Shown here in pieces: positions 23,992 to 36,275 of a stretch of 64,000 nucleotides of DNA. A model generated the notes under the pieces. It ran no database searches. It was given only the letters and a program-made list of their open reading frames with translations, and was not told where the DNA came from. Within the stretch, counting starts at the first letter, position 1, and each line of letters starts with the position of its first letter. The DNA lies in assembly GCF_000801105.2 (NCBI RefSeq), contig NC_079515.1:26373407-26437406 (forward strand), written 5' to 3'. The position numbers and the translations under genes were made by a program. The stretch comes from Raphanus sativus (Eukaryota > Streptophyta > Magnoliopsida > Brassicales > Brassicaceae).

Positions 23992-25570
23992 TAGTCACAA
24001 TTAATAGGGTTTTGACTATATATATGATTTATATTTTTATAATATTATATTTCTTTACGACTCTAAATTATAAATGATATTTTTTAGGGACTGGAAAATA
24101 TAAATAATTCATACTTTTTCTATAAAACTTTAGTACATGACATTTATTTTGATGAATATTTTTTTGTATTTTATGGGATACATGACATTTATTTTGAGAT
24201 AGACAATATAAATTGTTTTATATTATAATATCAAAATGTCGTATATAAAAATTTATGAGCAATCTTGAAAATTATAAAATACATTCAAAAAGGAATTCTA
24301 TATTAAATTTATTGCAATCCCTAATTTTTTGCAAAAATACTTTTTGATTACAAAATTATCATAAATGATGACATATATATTGAAAATGGAAATTTATATA
24401 ATTATTTTCGATTAAATTTAAGGCAAATATCAATCTTTAATGTGGACTTCCTTAATTTATGCTATATACATATAATACTTTCTATGATTATCTGAAAATC
24501 TCTGATTATAATAATATACAAAATTAATAGGATAGTCTAATATATATAGTCACAACTGATAGAGTTTTGACTATATATACAATTCATATTATTATAATAT
24601 TTAACTTCTTTACGATTAATAAATGATACATGACATTTTTTAAGAGATTAGAAAATATACAAGAATCATAATTATGTTCTTCTATAAATATTTAGTACAC
24701 GACATTTATTTTGAATAATATTTTTTAGTTTATGAGATACATGATATTTATTTTGGGATTGGACAATACAAACTGCTTTATATTGTAAAATCAAAGTCGT
24801 ATATAAAACATTATGAGCTTACATTCAAAAAGGAATTCCATATTATTTTTTTGCATTCCCTTAAATTTTGCAATAATACTGTTGATTACAAAATTATCAT
24901 AAATGGTGATAGACATTTAATTTGTAAATTTATATAATTATATTCGACTAAATTTAAAGAACAAACCATTTTTAATGTGTAATTCCTTAATTTTCGCCAT
25001 ATGTTTATAATACTTTCTATTATTATCTTGAAATCTAAAATTATAATCCTAAACGAAATTAATAGAATAGTTTTATATATTAGTCACAACTGATAGAGTT
25101 TTGACTATATATATACGATTCATATTTTTATAATATTTAATTTCTTTATGATTCATAACATTCTTTAGGGACTGGAAACTATGATTATAAAACTTTGGTA
25201 TGTGACTTTTACTTTTATTAATATTTTTTGTATTTTATGGGATACATAACATTTATTTTGAGATAGTATAAACTGTTTTATATTGTAAAATCAAAATGTT
25301 GTATATAAATTTTTTTGAGCAGTCTTGAAATATTATAAAATACATTTCAAAACAGAATTTCGTATTAAATTTCATCCAATCTCTTAGTTTTATGCAATAA
25401 ATTTTTTACTAAATTATCATAAATGGTTACAGACATTAAATTTGGAAATTCATATAATTATTTCCGATTAAATTTAAGAAAAACATCATTTTTAATGTAG
25501 ACTTCCTTAATTTTCGCTCTATACATATAATACTTTATATAACTGTCTAGAAATCAACGAACAATTAGGG
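23992..25570. repeat. Three tandem units of about 540 bp
   Basis: Units start at about 23992, 24548 and 25082, each opening with AGTCACAA(C/T)TRATAGRG and TTTTGACTATATATA. Shared landmarks follow: a TTTAGGGACTGGAAA-like segment, TACATGACATTTATTTTGA, and a CCTTAATTTTCGC-like segment near the end. Spacings are 556 and 534 bp. The array fills half of the Helitron-like element. Confidence 0.85.
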
Positions 25571-26475
25571 ATTTACAACATTACTTTGTGGCAATATCTA
25601 AATATATCAGCTGATGAGAAAAGAGATCGAATCCAACATCCGAACCGTAGCCCATGATCTCATGTCTCATCAAGATTTTTAGTTAAAAAACTCTTTATAA
25701 ATAAAAGATAAATCAAAAGAAACTCATACGTATTTTGAGTCATAATGGATATTAAGGTTCGATAAAGGGTCTCTTTTACAATTTTGAGTTCTAATAAACC
25801 CACTAAATTTACTTCAATTTATTTATATTCTTCTTACAACTTTTATGTACTTCAAAATCAATATGATTTTAATGAAATATAACGATTTAACTTCGATAAT
25901 AAGACAATTACGTTTGTCAACCATAATAAAATTATCATTATCCGGATACTTCAATAATTTTTTTGTTGATTGAAAAATTCAATAAACTTCTAATTCCAAA
26001 TTGGGTTTTCTTACATTAATCTGTATATCAACATTACTTATGCTAATTATACCAAATATAATATGTCATTTTTATGTTTTCAATATCTATAATTAAAATT
26101 TATAATTTCTTTTGGTCCGTTCGCCCCGCACAGGGTGCGGGTGATCACCTAATTAAACTTAAATCAGATAAAATCAAGTTTCTTTTACATTTGGTTAGCA
26201 GTTAAGTGAGATTGTGATTCAAGTCTCAAGATGATAAATTCTGTAATAAATGTGAAACAGTTTTCTTTTCTTTTTGTGAATTTTGAATATTGTGATTCTT
26301 CTGTATGCTTGATAATTCAGTGTTCCACATTGTTCAATTCTCATGGCTTGCGACATTTGAAGTAGTAAATTTTTGGTGATAATTAATGAAATATATTATA
26401 TAGATTATTTGAATTATTTATCAGTCACACCCCCTTTAAAATTTGGTACGGAATTTTTAGGTTTTATATTGTTAT

Positions 26476-28600
26476 TAGATCATGACCCGCGCGACCGCGC
26501 GGATTTATTTTTTATTTTTAACACATAACATATATTCTATAATAGTTAATATAATTTGAAGTTTGTCCTTTTTACATAATATGGTTTTATATAATTTCGA
26601 GTTTTCTCATTGTTTAAGAAAAATGTTAAAACTGTTTTTTCTATTAATAGTTTTTCATTGGTGTATTAGAGATATAAATGTATGGTGAAAACACTAACAT
26701 AATATCAAACAATACGATTTGGTTTTGATATTGTGCTTTTTGGGAGTTTTTTCTTAATGTTTTGTGAATGTCCAATGATAAATACGAAGACAAGTACTTG
26801 TACACACATTTTAAGTGGGAGGAATTGAATATTTTCTAACCTATTAAGTTAGATATAATAAATACAAAATCTATTGACACCGAGATTTTAGGTATAGTAG
26901 AATAAACTTGGAGAAGAGGATTTTCCATATTCATGATTTTTCAAATCTGGCAATTTGATTGTGAATATTTGATTGTAACCGAGATTTTAGGTATAGTAGA
27001 CTCAACTTGGTGAAGAGGTTTTTCAATAATCGATTTTTTTTAAAGTATAAATTGATGTTTTTGAAATAAGAATATACGTTAGTATATTCTATTCAGTGTA
27101 TATTCAAAGTAAACCTCGATTATTTGAGAATCGAAAAAATATATTCTGATATCTTTAGTATTGAGTTTTAAAAGTTATGTATCAAGCTATTTAAAAATTT
27201 AAAGATTCATCAGTATTTGATGCCAAATAATTGTTTTTAAATCTGATATTGTAGGTTGAGAGTTATTTGGTTAATTGAATCAATTGGTTTAGTTGTATAA
27301 TGACTGGCTAAAGATTCGCGTAATTTTTGTAATTTTTTGTCAACCTACTCGTGTAATAATATTTATATTTTTAATAACATGTGTAATATTTATTTTTATT
27401 TCTATCTATTTATATTTTTATTTTTAATAACTCAGACTCGTGTAAATATTGGAGACATTTATCGTATTCATTTGACTATAATAAAAGAGAGGTTTATTGT
27501 ATTCATTTGACTATAATAAAAGAGATGAATTGTTATATTTGTACTATGATATAATATAAATATGATAATGTGAGTATATTCTTACGAAAAGAATAGATAT
27601 TTTGTTTAATAGATGTATATAATGTAAGACATAGATCTTATTGTGGAGTTAATTAATGGATGGTTGATATCTAACTCTTTAAAGAAATATTTAAATGAAA
27701 AGTTAGACTAAGAAAAATAATGTGATGTCCAACTTAAAAATCCACCTAGAAGAAGTTATAATGTTTCTAGCCAAAAGTTTTAATAAGATGGATGTGTTAT
27801 TACGATTTCTAGCCAAAAGTGTCTAAGACAAACGCATATTTTGCATCAGAAAAACGTCATGAGAAAGACATAACAGATTGATTTTTCCACTAACGAGTAA
27901 GGCTTCCTTTCGGAATGTATTGTTAAACTCATTTTTCATTGTATATTTTCTCAATATATGGTTGGTTGCTCAAAAAAAATTCTCAGTTTATGATACATAT
28001 CTTTGCTTATGTAATAATTTATTTTCCAGAAGCTCTGAAAATTAACTATATAATATCTTAACTTTTTACGAGTAAAATTTGTTTTCCCTGAAAAATATCA
28101 TTTTTAAACAATTCGTTCGTTATAGTCCCCATGTGCCACATATTGTCAAATCATCAGAGTACAAACTACAAGGTTCTCAGTGTTTGTGTAAGTGTCATTG
28201 ATGTGTGTTTAAATTAAGACTGATTATCACATAATTTCATAAAGTTTGATAATATGATGGAGTTCGCTCCTAGAGATATAGACATGTAATGTTCCAATTA
28301 GCTAAATGATGGAGCCTCAGTCACATAATGATTAGAGCTTATATATGTTCTTCTTCTCTGTCTACTAATACAAACTCAAAATTCAAAATCCTGTCGCGAG
28401 ACTCGACTTCCTAGTAGTGGAAAAGCCCAGTCATGTCCATTTTCCAACAAGAACCAAATCCAATGATCATCGACATCACCATCTTTAGCCAAAAACATTG
28501 ATGAGAATTTTAAAATAGTTTTAAAAGCACAGACATTTATAGAGAAAAACTGAAAAAGCAAGCAACACACCTGCATCAGTCAATGACTAAACACACATTG
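26476..28600. mobile_element. Second Helitron-like 5' end and decayed repeat DNA
   Basis: TTAGATCATGA followed by hairpin CCGCGCGACCGCGCGG (26487-26502) matches the left end of the element before it. Inside are a roughly 105-bp direct repeat of ACCGAGATTTTAGGTATAGTAG (26880 and 26980) and a 35-bp tandem pair (27465-27535). I could not find its 3' end, so the right boundary is unknown. No gene. Confidence 0.4.
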
Positions 28601-28822
28601 GATTTAACAAAGAGAATCCATAACCAAACAAATAACATCACTATTTTACTATTAAATTTTCAAATTTTGTCACATCCTCCAACATACTTGAAGCTCCCAC
28701 AAGAATTCAAAAAACCTTTCCCATGTCTACATTACACCACGTTGCTACACTAGAACCCATCATCACCTACATTCTTCTCCTTCGTCTTATTCTTCATCTC
28801 TCTCTTTGCAACTCCTCGTTGC

Positions 28823-31381
28823 ATGAAACAACCTATCAAGAAAAAAATGCAGTTTCTTCGACTTCTTCCACTTCTTGTTTCTTCCTTCTTATTCCACTTC
28901 ATCACCCTCTCCTCGTCGCTAAACCACGATGGCCTATCTCTTCTTGCACTAAAATCAGCTGTCTCTCACGACCCGACACGCGTGATGACTTCCTGGTCCG
29001 AATCCGACCAAACTCCATGCCACTGGCCCGGCATCACCTGCACACGCGGCAGAGTCACCTCCCTCGTTCTCTCCGGAAGAAGACTCTCCGGCTACATCCC
29101 CTCCGAGCTCGGACTCCTCGACTCACTCACAAGACTCGAACTCAGCCGCAACAACTTCTCCAAACCCGTCCCCGCCCGTCTCTTCGACGCCGTCAACCTC
29201 CGTTACATCGACCTCTCCCACAACTCAATCTCCGGCCCAGTCCCGGCCCAGATAAAAGCCCTGAAGAATCTCACTCACCTCGACGTCTCCTCCAACCTCC
29301 TCAACGGCTCGCTCCCCGAGCCGCTCACCCAGCTCGGAAGCCTCGTCGGCACGCTCAACCTCTCTTACAACCGATTCTCCGGCGAGATTCCGCCGTCGTA
29401 CGGCCGGTTCCCGGTCTTCGTCAGCTTGGACCTCGGCCACAACAATCTCACCGGAAAAATACCTCAGACAGGCTCTCTGTTGAACCAGGGACCGACCGCG
29501 TTCGCCGGAAACTCCGACCTCTGTGGCTTTCCGTTACAGAAGCTATGTAGAGAGCCCAAACTCGTAGCTCCTAAACCGGAAGGATCGCAAATCCTTAACA
29601 GAAAACCAAACCGGGTTTTAGAAAAAAAGAATAAACCGGTTACCGGAACCGTAACGGTTTCGCTGATAACCGGATTCTCCGTCGTGCTCGGAGTCGTTTC
29701 TCTCTCCGTATGGCTGATTAAAAGAAAACAGAGCTCCGACGGATGCAAATCGGAGAACACGGCGGCGCCGCCGCCGGAGGAGGAGGAGGAAGGCAAGCTT
29801 GTCGCGATGGACGAAGGCTTCGAGCTGGAGCTCGAGGACTTGCTGAGGGCTTCAGCTTACGTGGTGGGGAAGAGCAGAAGCGGGATTGTGTACAGAGTAG
29901 TCTCCGGGATGGGATCGGGCACGGTGGCGGCGACGTTTTCGACGTCGACCGTTGTTGCAGTTAGAAGGCTCAGCGACGGGGACGCCACGTGGCGAAGGAG
30001 GGATTTTGAAAACGAGGTGGAGGCGATCGGTAGGGTCCACCATCCGAATATCGTACGGTTAAGAGCTTATTACTATGCAGAGGACGAGAGGCTTTTGATC
30101 ACGGATTACATTCGTAATGGCAGCTTGTACTCTGCTTTACATGGTAATTGGTTAAAAACTTTCATCATTTTAGTTTAACCACTAATCATGATTGCTAACT
30201 ACAATTATTATTCTTTTATTTTGTTGTTTTGCTAATTACCATTATTACCTTTTATTTTGGGAGTTAGTTGTTATTGATCGAGTTGATGGTTGGATCTATG
30301 TATATAAAGTTTTTGTCTTTGAATCTTTGTTTGATTGTGTTGTATTGATTGGCGTGTTCTTCTTGTTCCTTTCGCATTCATAATCTCTCTGAACTCGTTC
30401 ACATGTGTGGTAACTGTTTTAGTTTCAGACAAGCTTTTGGATCTTTCTTCTTGTCTGAAGCAGCAACTTAATTCGTTTTGTCTTCTTTGTGATTAGTTTT
30501 GAAAATAGGAGAGAACAATGGGGGAATGTAGTGTAACGGTCTTTTTGTATTGGCTTACATGAGATAACATTTCTGGTTAAGATCAGTTTAAACAGTGTTT
30601 AATTAGACAGAACAAAAGTCAGATTAAGCTCTGAGGGATGTTTGTCTATCTATGCACAGTCAAATACTTGCAATACCTTACAGGATCAGCTAAATGTTTA
30701 AACAGTGTTTAATCTTTGTTTTTTTCTGTAGGAGGGACTTCAAATACTCTTCCTTCACTATCTTGGCCAGAAAGGTTACGTATTGCACAAGGAACTGCTC
30801 GTGGGTTGATGTATATACACGAGTACAGCCCTAGAAAGTATGTTCATGGCAACCTAAAATCAACCAAGATCCTGCTCGATGATGAACTGCAGCCTCGCAT
30901 CTCCGGCTTCGGTCTAACACGTCTAGTCTCGGGCTACTCAAAGCTCACCGGTTCGTTATCCGCAAAAAGGCAAAGCATAGACCAAGCGTTCTTAACCTCT
31001 GCTACAGTGGTGACAAGAATCTCATCTCCCTCGGTTGCTTACCTTGCACCAGAGGCTCGAGCTACTTCTGGGTGTAAATTATCTCAAAAGTGTGATGTTT
31101 ATTCGTTCGGGGTTGTCCTTATGGAGTTGTTGACTGGTCGGAAGCCTAATGCTTCATCTGAAAACAATGGAGAAGAGCTTGTGTGTATTGTGAGGAGTTG
31201 CTTTAAAGAAGAGAAGCCTTTGGACGAGATTTTAGATCCGGAGATTATAAACAAAGGTTATGCAGAGAAGCAAGTTATTGCAGCTATTCATGTTGCCTTG
31301 AACTGCACGGAGATGGATCCTGAGGTTCGTCCTAGGATGAGATCAGTATCTGAAAGTCTTGGCCGAATCAAATTAGACTGA
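28823..31381 (+). CDS. LRR receptor-like kinase, subfamily III, probable pseudokinase
   Basis: Two exons, 28823-30143 and 30732-31381, join to 656 residues, close to Arabidopsis At3g57830. Signal peptide about residues 1-31; LRR N-terminal cap with TPCHWPGITC near residue 65; five to six leucine-rich repeats to about residue 215; SDLCGFPLQKLC cap; a transmembrane helix about 270-295 followed by KRK stop-transfer. The kinase-like domain is catalytically impaired. The glycine loop is reduced to GKSRSGIVY, the VAIK lysine is Arg (VVAVRR), HRD is HGN (YVHGNLKS), and DFG is GFG (SGFGLTRL). It probably signals by scaffolding, as other subfamily III members do. Exon 1 is GC-rich, so long open frames in other phases are shadows. 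The alternative ATG at 28847 is less likely. The last ~170 bases are duplicated downstream. Confidence 0.93.
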
Positions 31382-31689
31382 GTTTTGTTCGACATAGCTG
31401 TGCTTCTTTCTCTAGGAGCTTTGTTTCTTTTTGTGCCATGTGGTTGGGTTTAGGGTTTTTAACCATGGGGTTATTGTTATCATATTATATGTTTTGTTGT
31501 TTGTTCATCATCTTGATAACAATAACAAAGTTTGTAATGAATTTTATTATTGAAAATAATTAATCCATGTCTCATTAGCTTTTTCATGTTCAAATCTAAT
31601 GTTACTTCTTCGCTTAGAAGTGTCTGTTATTCTTGTCTTCTGCGTTATGCCTCATTAGAAATTTGAAACTACAATTTTCTCCACAAGAA
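31382..31689. other. 3' flank of LRR-RLK gene
   Basis: 3' UTR and flank with AATAATTAAT near 31555. It is duplicated at 35015-35235. Confidence 0.6.
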
Positions 31690-31915
31690 TGACTATGTGA
31701 ACGTTTCTCTCGCACGAGCGCAAACGTTTTAATTTGCTTCCTTTCCCTATATAGCTTCGCTCAAGGAGACGGATTTTGAGAGACAACCAGATCGTCACTC
31801 ACCTCCGAGTTTCACCAGTTCATCAGTGCTCAGTGATGATTCAGAGGTAACATATCCATGAAGTACTTTTGTTTCTCTGTTCAATTTGATGGTTTAATAG
31901 TGTTCTTGTGAATCG
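31690..31915 (+). pseudogene. Orphan copy of the OSD1 promoter and first leader exon
   Basis: This stretch resembles 36520-36735, just upstream of OSD1. Shared points are TCTCTCGCAC...GCAAACGTTT, GAGTTTCA(C/T)C(A/G)GTTCATCA, the splice donor context TCAGAGGTAAC followed by ATCCATG, and TTTCTCTGTTC(A/G)ATTTGA. No OSD1 coding exon follows; a Helitron-like end begins at about 32296. It may still be transcribed. Confidence 0.7.
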
Positions 31916-32295
31916 ATTTGTGTTTTTTTTTTGGTTTCATGAGAATATTATTGGAAATGACCGTTTCTAATTTAAAATTTTGGTTTTGAGTCTTCTCTGG
32001 ATAATAATTTATTTATCCATGTTGATAACATAATTGCATAATCGTTCATAATTTCATTTGCATGATTTTGTGATACAATTTTATAAATAATCAACTTTGA
32101 CATACAAACAGCTAATTATAAAAATTATTTGATATCAACTTATTAACTCCAACACTTTATTTTATTTAGTAATTTATTTCATTTGAAATTTTAGTTTAGT
32201 TCAAGTAAATGAAATCTCTTATCTTTGAAAATATAAATACGTTAAATTTAATTTTTTCTTCAAAATAGTTTGTAACACCTAAACTATAAAAACAA

Positions 32296-34700
32296 ACTAG
32301 ATTTTTACCCGCGCTTCGAAAGCGCGGGTATTATTTTTTACTTTTATAAAATATATTATTTGTTTGTAATTATTGAACATATTTATTTTAGTAAAATTTT
32401 CTTTATAATAAATTTGACACACATAGTGTCTCTGGTAAACTATGTGTTTCTCTGACTTTGTTTTATTCCCTCTCCAATCAACATATCGAAGCGCGGATAT
32501 TATTTTTTACTTTTATGAAATATATTATTTGTTTGTAATTATTGAATGTATTTATCTTAGTAAAAATTTCTTTATAATAAATTTGACATATAGAGTGTCT
32601 CTGAAACTATGTATTTATCTGGCTTTATTTTATTCCTTCTCCAATCAACATATTTATTTGGCTTGTTGTTAAAATAAATGATTTTAGAGCGCAACTGTTT
32701 ACTTTGATATTTTGTTTAAACAATGTGACATATTTCTGTATTAATTGTGTTCAATTAAATATTTACATTGTAATTTAAATTTGTATACAAATCAACATAT
32801 TTGTGTAGTTTGTTATTAAAAAAATGATTTGAATCCAAATGTAAGTACTCTTATAGTGATTTTTTCAGTTCATATAATTTTTTAAAATATATTTATTTCA
32901 ACTGAACCAATTAATATTTTGTTAAATTGGCCCGTGAAATATATTTTTATACATCGATATTCAAAAGATCTGGTAACTAACGATACTCAAAAGATCTGGA
33001 CCGAATCAGGTTATATGGTTATTTTTGTTACAAATATCCGAACCCGTTTTAGATACATTGGTTATTTAGATATTTTTAGGTTCCTATACATCAGAACCGA
33101 ATTTATCCATATCTAGAATGATCCAACTCAAAATCCATACATAAATTTATAATATTCAAGCGGGACTTGGTTACCAAAAAAAAGGATACCCGAAAAGAAC
33201 AACATGTATCTAAATAGACAGATAATGTTCATGTCTAAATGATTATATAAATTAATAAAAAACTGTTTTATGTGTTTTGCTAAATTAAGTGAAATAGAAA
33301 GAGTTTTTTTATCAAGTAAAATAATTATATGGAGTGGAAAATTAAGTGACAATAAATGTAGGACATTTTAAGTATTTTGATTTAAGCTATTATTTTATTC
33401 ACAAAACATATTTTTGAACTATGTTTTTGGGTACGTAATTTTCCACCGATTGTAACTAAAATAAAAATATTTTAGTAAAATAAAATAAACCAAATGTTTA
33501 ATCATATGTAAAACCTAATTATTTAGCATTTTTGATTTTATAATTGGCACAAAGTTAATATTGATTAACTAATAAATAAAAATATGCACTATTATTATTA
33601 TGGTAATATAATTAATGATGAAATTTATTATTAAGGTAATATAATTAATTAAATTGTTAAACTAAGTGAAATATGGAAACACAATTAATAGATACTAATA
33701 TTCAAGTTTCCAAACACTCCATTTTTTATAGCTATAACCAAACACACCAAATTTTTTATTAATCTTATCCAAGTATCCAAACGCACCGAATTTGTACTTC
33801 ACCTTTAATAAGATAGATATGGCTATATCTAATTTATGAAACCTTCTAATAATTTTATAGCCTTATAAATCGCTTAAAAACCTTTGCAAATAATTTTTAG
33901 TGCCCTATAAATATTTTATAAACTCTTATTATATCAAGCTAGATTGTTTATAGCTTAACCCACTGTCAAAATGAAATCTAAATTTTAATTTATTTTTGTT
34001 CATGTGTTTTATTTGTTTTGTACAGAATTGAAAATATATTTTCAGAAAATAATTTTTGGGAGGCTTTAATACTTTATTAGTGTCGAAGATAGTATTATAG
34101 AATTATCATTACTTTTATATTTATAGTAAAAAGGTCAACTGTATATGATACATTACTCTAGTTTTTTTTTTGGGGGCAAAAAATTACTCTAGTTTTAAAT
34201 TCCAAATTCTAAACCTGTTTCATAAATTCGCATAATTTTGTTTTTTAAATTCATTGTTATACTTGTAAAAGTTAGTAATTTATTTTATCTGTATTAATAA
34301 TATATTTTTATGATTGCAAATAATTTTTCGATATATCATTTTCACAGAGAGATAGTTATAAAACTAACATGGTGTCAATTTATTAACTCTAACATTTTAT
34401 TTTATAAAGTAATCTAGTTCATTTGAAATTTTATTTGATATAAATAATTTTATTTTTCATTTATGGAAATATAAATAGGCTAAAGTGAAAATAAGAAAAT
34501 TTCACCTTGGTTCAAATAGAAAACATAATTATTGGGAATGCGATTTTGGGTGTTCCAAAATCTCATTCGAGTTATATTCAGTTTTTCCAAATATTCTGAT
34601 TACCAAACTCATAAATTCTATTCAGGTTTCCTATATTTTGGTACATGATAGGTTTGGAAGTACTTGGATTCAGTCGGATTATCTTTTTGGGTGCGGAGGA
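32296..34700. mobile_element. Third Helitron-like 5' end with tandem duplication and AT-rich DNA
   Basis: AACTAGATTTTTA followed by hairpin CCCGCGCTTCGAAAGCGCGGG (32308-32328) is a third copy of the element end at 23039. Two tandem units of about 169 bp follow (32322-32490 and 32491-32655), sharing TATTATTTTTTACTTTTAT and CTCCAATCAACATAT. The right boundary is not identified; the rest to about 34.7 kb is AT-rich with no gene. Confidence 0.5.
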
Positions 34701-34710
34701 GGGGAGGGGA

Positions 34711-35015
34711 GATTAAAGAATAAAAACTTTTAGACGAGATTTTAGATCCATAAATTATAAACAAAGATTATGAAGAGAAGCAAATTATTGCAGCCATTCA
34801 TATCTACTTGAACTGCACCGAAAAGGATCGGAGGGGGGGGGGGGAGAGGGGAGATTAAAGAATAAAAACTTTTAGACGAGATTTTAGACCCATAAATTAT
34901 AAACAAAGACTACGAAGAGAAGCAAATTATTGCAGCCATTCATATCTACTTGAACTGCACCGAAATGGATCAAAAAGTTCGTCCAAGGATGAGATCAGTA
35001 TATGAAAAAGTCTCG
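34711..35015 (+). pseudogene. Two fragments of the LRR-RLK C-terminus (tandem)
   Basis: Fragment A (34711-34830) and fragment B (34852-35015) both match the last exon of the kinase gene from about 31202, with residues like LDEILDP, EKQIIAAIH and LNCTE. Both carry an in-frame stop where the parent has Glu (DP-stop-IINK), so neither encodes protein. Fragment A breaks off after LNCTEKD; B continues through VRPRMRSV. They are separated by a 12-G run. Fragment B continues into a copy of the parent's 3' flank to about 35235. Confidence 0.9.
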
Positions 35016-35250
35016 GGCCGAGACAGCTATACTTCTCTAGGAGCTTTGTTTCTTTTTATCTCATCAGATTATTGTTATCAAATTACTTTCTTTCTTTTGA
35101 AAAATTTACATATTTTGTGTTTGTCATCATCTTGATAACAATAAGAAACTCTGTAATGAATTATACGATTAATAATAATTATTATTATTAATCAATGTCT
35201 CAGTAGCCTTTTCATGTTCAAATGATCTCTAACATGACCATTTCAAATTT
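35016..35250 (+). pseudogene. Duplicated 3' flank of the LRR-RLK
   Basis: This matches 31390-31600: CTAGGAGCTTTGTTTCTTTT, CATCATCTTGATAACAATAA and TGTCTCAGTAGCC(TT) occur in the same order in both. It belongs to the same duplication as the two C-terminal fragments. Confidence 0.8.
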
Positions 35251-35462
35251 GTATGGAACGATTTTCTAGAAATAAATTGATCTAAGGTCTTCTGACGGAA
35301 AAAAAAACAGAAAAGAAAGACTTAGATCCAACATTTAAGCTTAGATTAGATAATTTTTTTACAAAATGTAACTACTCTAAACATAGGCTTGTACAAATTC
35401 ATTAATTATCCAGTTTTCGAATCTAAACGGTACTTCTTCGCTTAACAAGTGTCGGCTAAATA

Positions 35463-36267
35463 TAGGCGTGGGCATTCGGGGTTCCAATTGGGTTTCGGTT
35501 TTATCCAATCGGATTTTGGTTTTTCGGGTTTATCAAAACCAGCTTCATTCGGATTATTTAAAAGTTCGGTTCGGGACCGGTTCGGATTCTATCTGGTTCG
35601 GGTCGGGGTTAGTAAATTTTCAAAGAACCAGTACAACTCAATGTACTTTCGGGTTCGGATCCCAATCGGTTCTTCAGTTTAAAAATATCTGATTTATACC
35701 TACTTTGTAACCAAAACATAAGTAAAATTGGTTTGTTTTGGTTTCGAATACCTAATTTGTACATTTTTGTAACCAAAACATAAATAAAATCGATTTAAAA
35801 AAACAAAAAAGGAACATCAACCATGATCATTCAAAATCAAACCAAAGGGAAATCATAAAACAAAACTACGACCTCATGAAATGAGAAACATTTTTTACTG
35901 AAAACAAAATCTAAATCTAAATATTTCAAAATTCAACAGAGACCTTTAATCATCAATCTTCATGTATTAGAACCACTATCCTTTATGTAATAGATAAACA
36001 TTTCAGATGTTCAATATATCTTAATGTATTTTGAATATATCTTATGAATTGAGATTATGTTTGGTATAAATCTTTTTGGGGTTTTGAAAGTTTCGGGTTC
36101 TATCGGATATCCATTTAGATTCGGGTTCGGTTCGGGTACCCATAACCCGAAATACCAAAAAACAAGATCCATTCGGTATTTATACCGGGTTCGGATCGGT
36201 TTAGATTCATTTTTATCGGATCGGATTCGGTTCGGATTTTTGGGTTCGGTTTATTTGCCCACCCCTA
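35463..36267. mobile_element. Non-autonomous hAT element
   Basis: Terminal inverted repeats TAGGCGTGGGCA (left) and TAGGGGTGGGCA (right, complemented) fit the plant hAT end consensus. A perfect 8-bp target-site duplication GCTAAATA lies at 35455-35462 and 36268-36275. The 805-bp interior has many TTCGGGTTCGG-type repeats near both ends, partly inverted, and no transposase. It sits between the duplicated kinase 3' flank and OSD1. Confidence 0.93.
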
Positions 36268-36275
36268 GCTAAATA

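Larger units (their letters stand above)
23039..26152 (+). mobile_element. Helitron-like element with internal tandem repeats
   Basis: The left end is ACTAGATTTTGA followed by a GC-rich hairpin CCCGCGC...GCGCGGG (23051-23071). The right end has a second hairpin CCGCAC AGG GTGCGG (26126-26140), then CTAA followed by T. That matches the Helitron 3' signature, a subterminal hairpin 8-12 bases before CTRR. No flanking duplication is seen, as expected for Helitrons. There is no Rep/helicase gene, so the element is non-autonomous. Two more left-end-like hairpins occur at 26486 and 32308. The exact 5' terminus is not certain. Confidence 0.65.

Noticed and set aside
25610..25680. tRNA-like GATCGAATCC motif
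   Set aside because: No A box, no acceptor stem or anticodon arm at the right distance.
28723..29550. 275-residue open frame overlapping the LRR-RLK exon
   Set aside because: Arg/Pro-rich, no domain; it is the +1 shadow of a GC-rich LRR exon whose own frame has full family motifs.
29464..29796. Minus-strand ORFs across the RLK exon
   Set aside because: Antisense shadows of the same GC-rich exon; no motif.
35449..35692. Two overlapping 74-77-residue ORFs rich in Gly/Phe/Ser
   Set aside because: They read the TTCGGG arrays of the hAT element; not genes.
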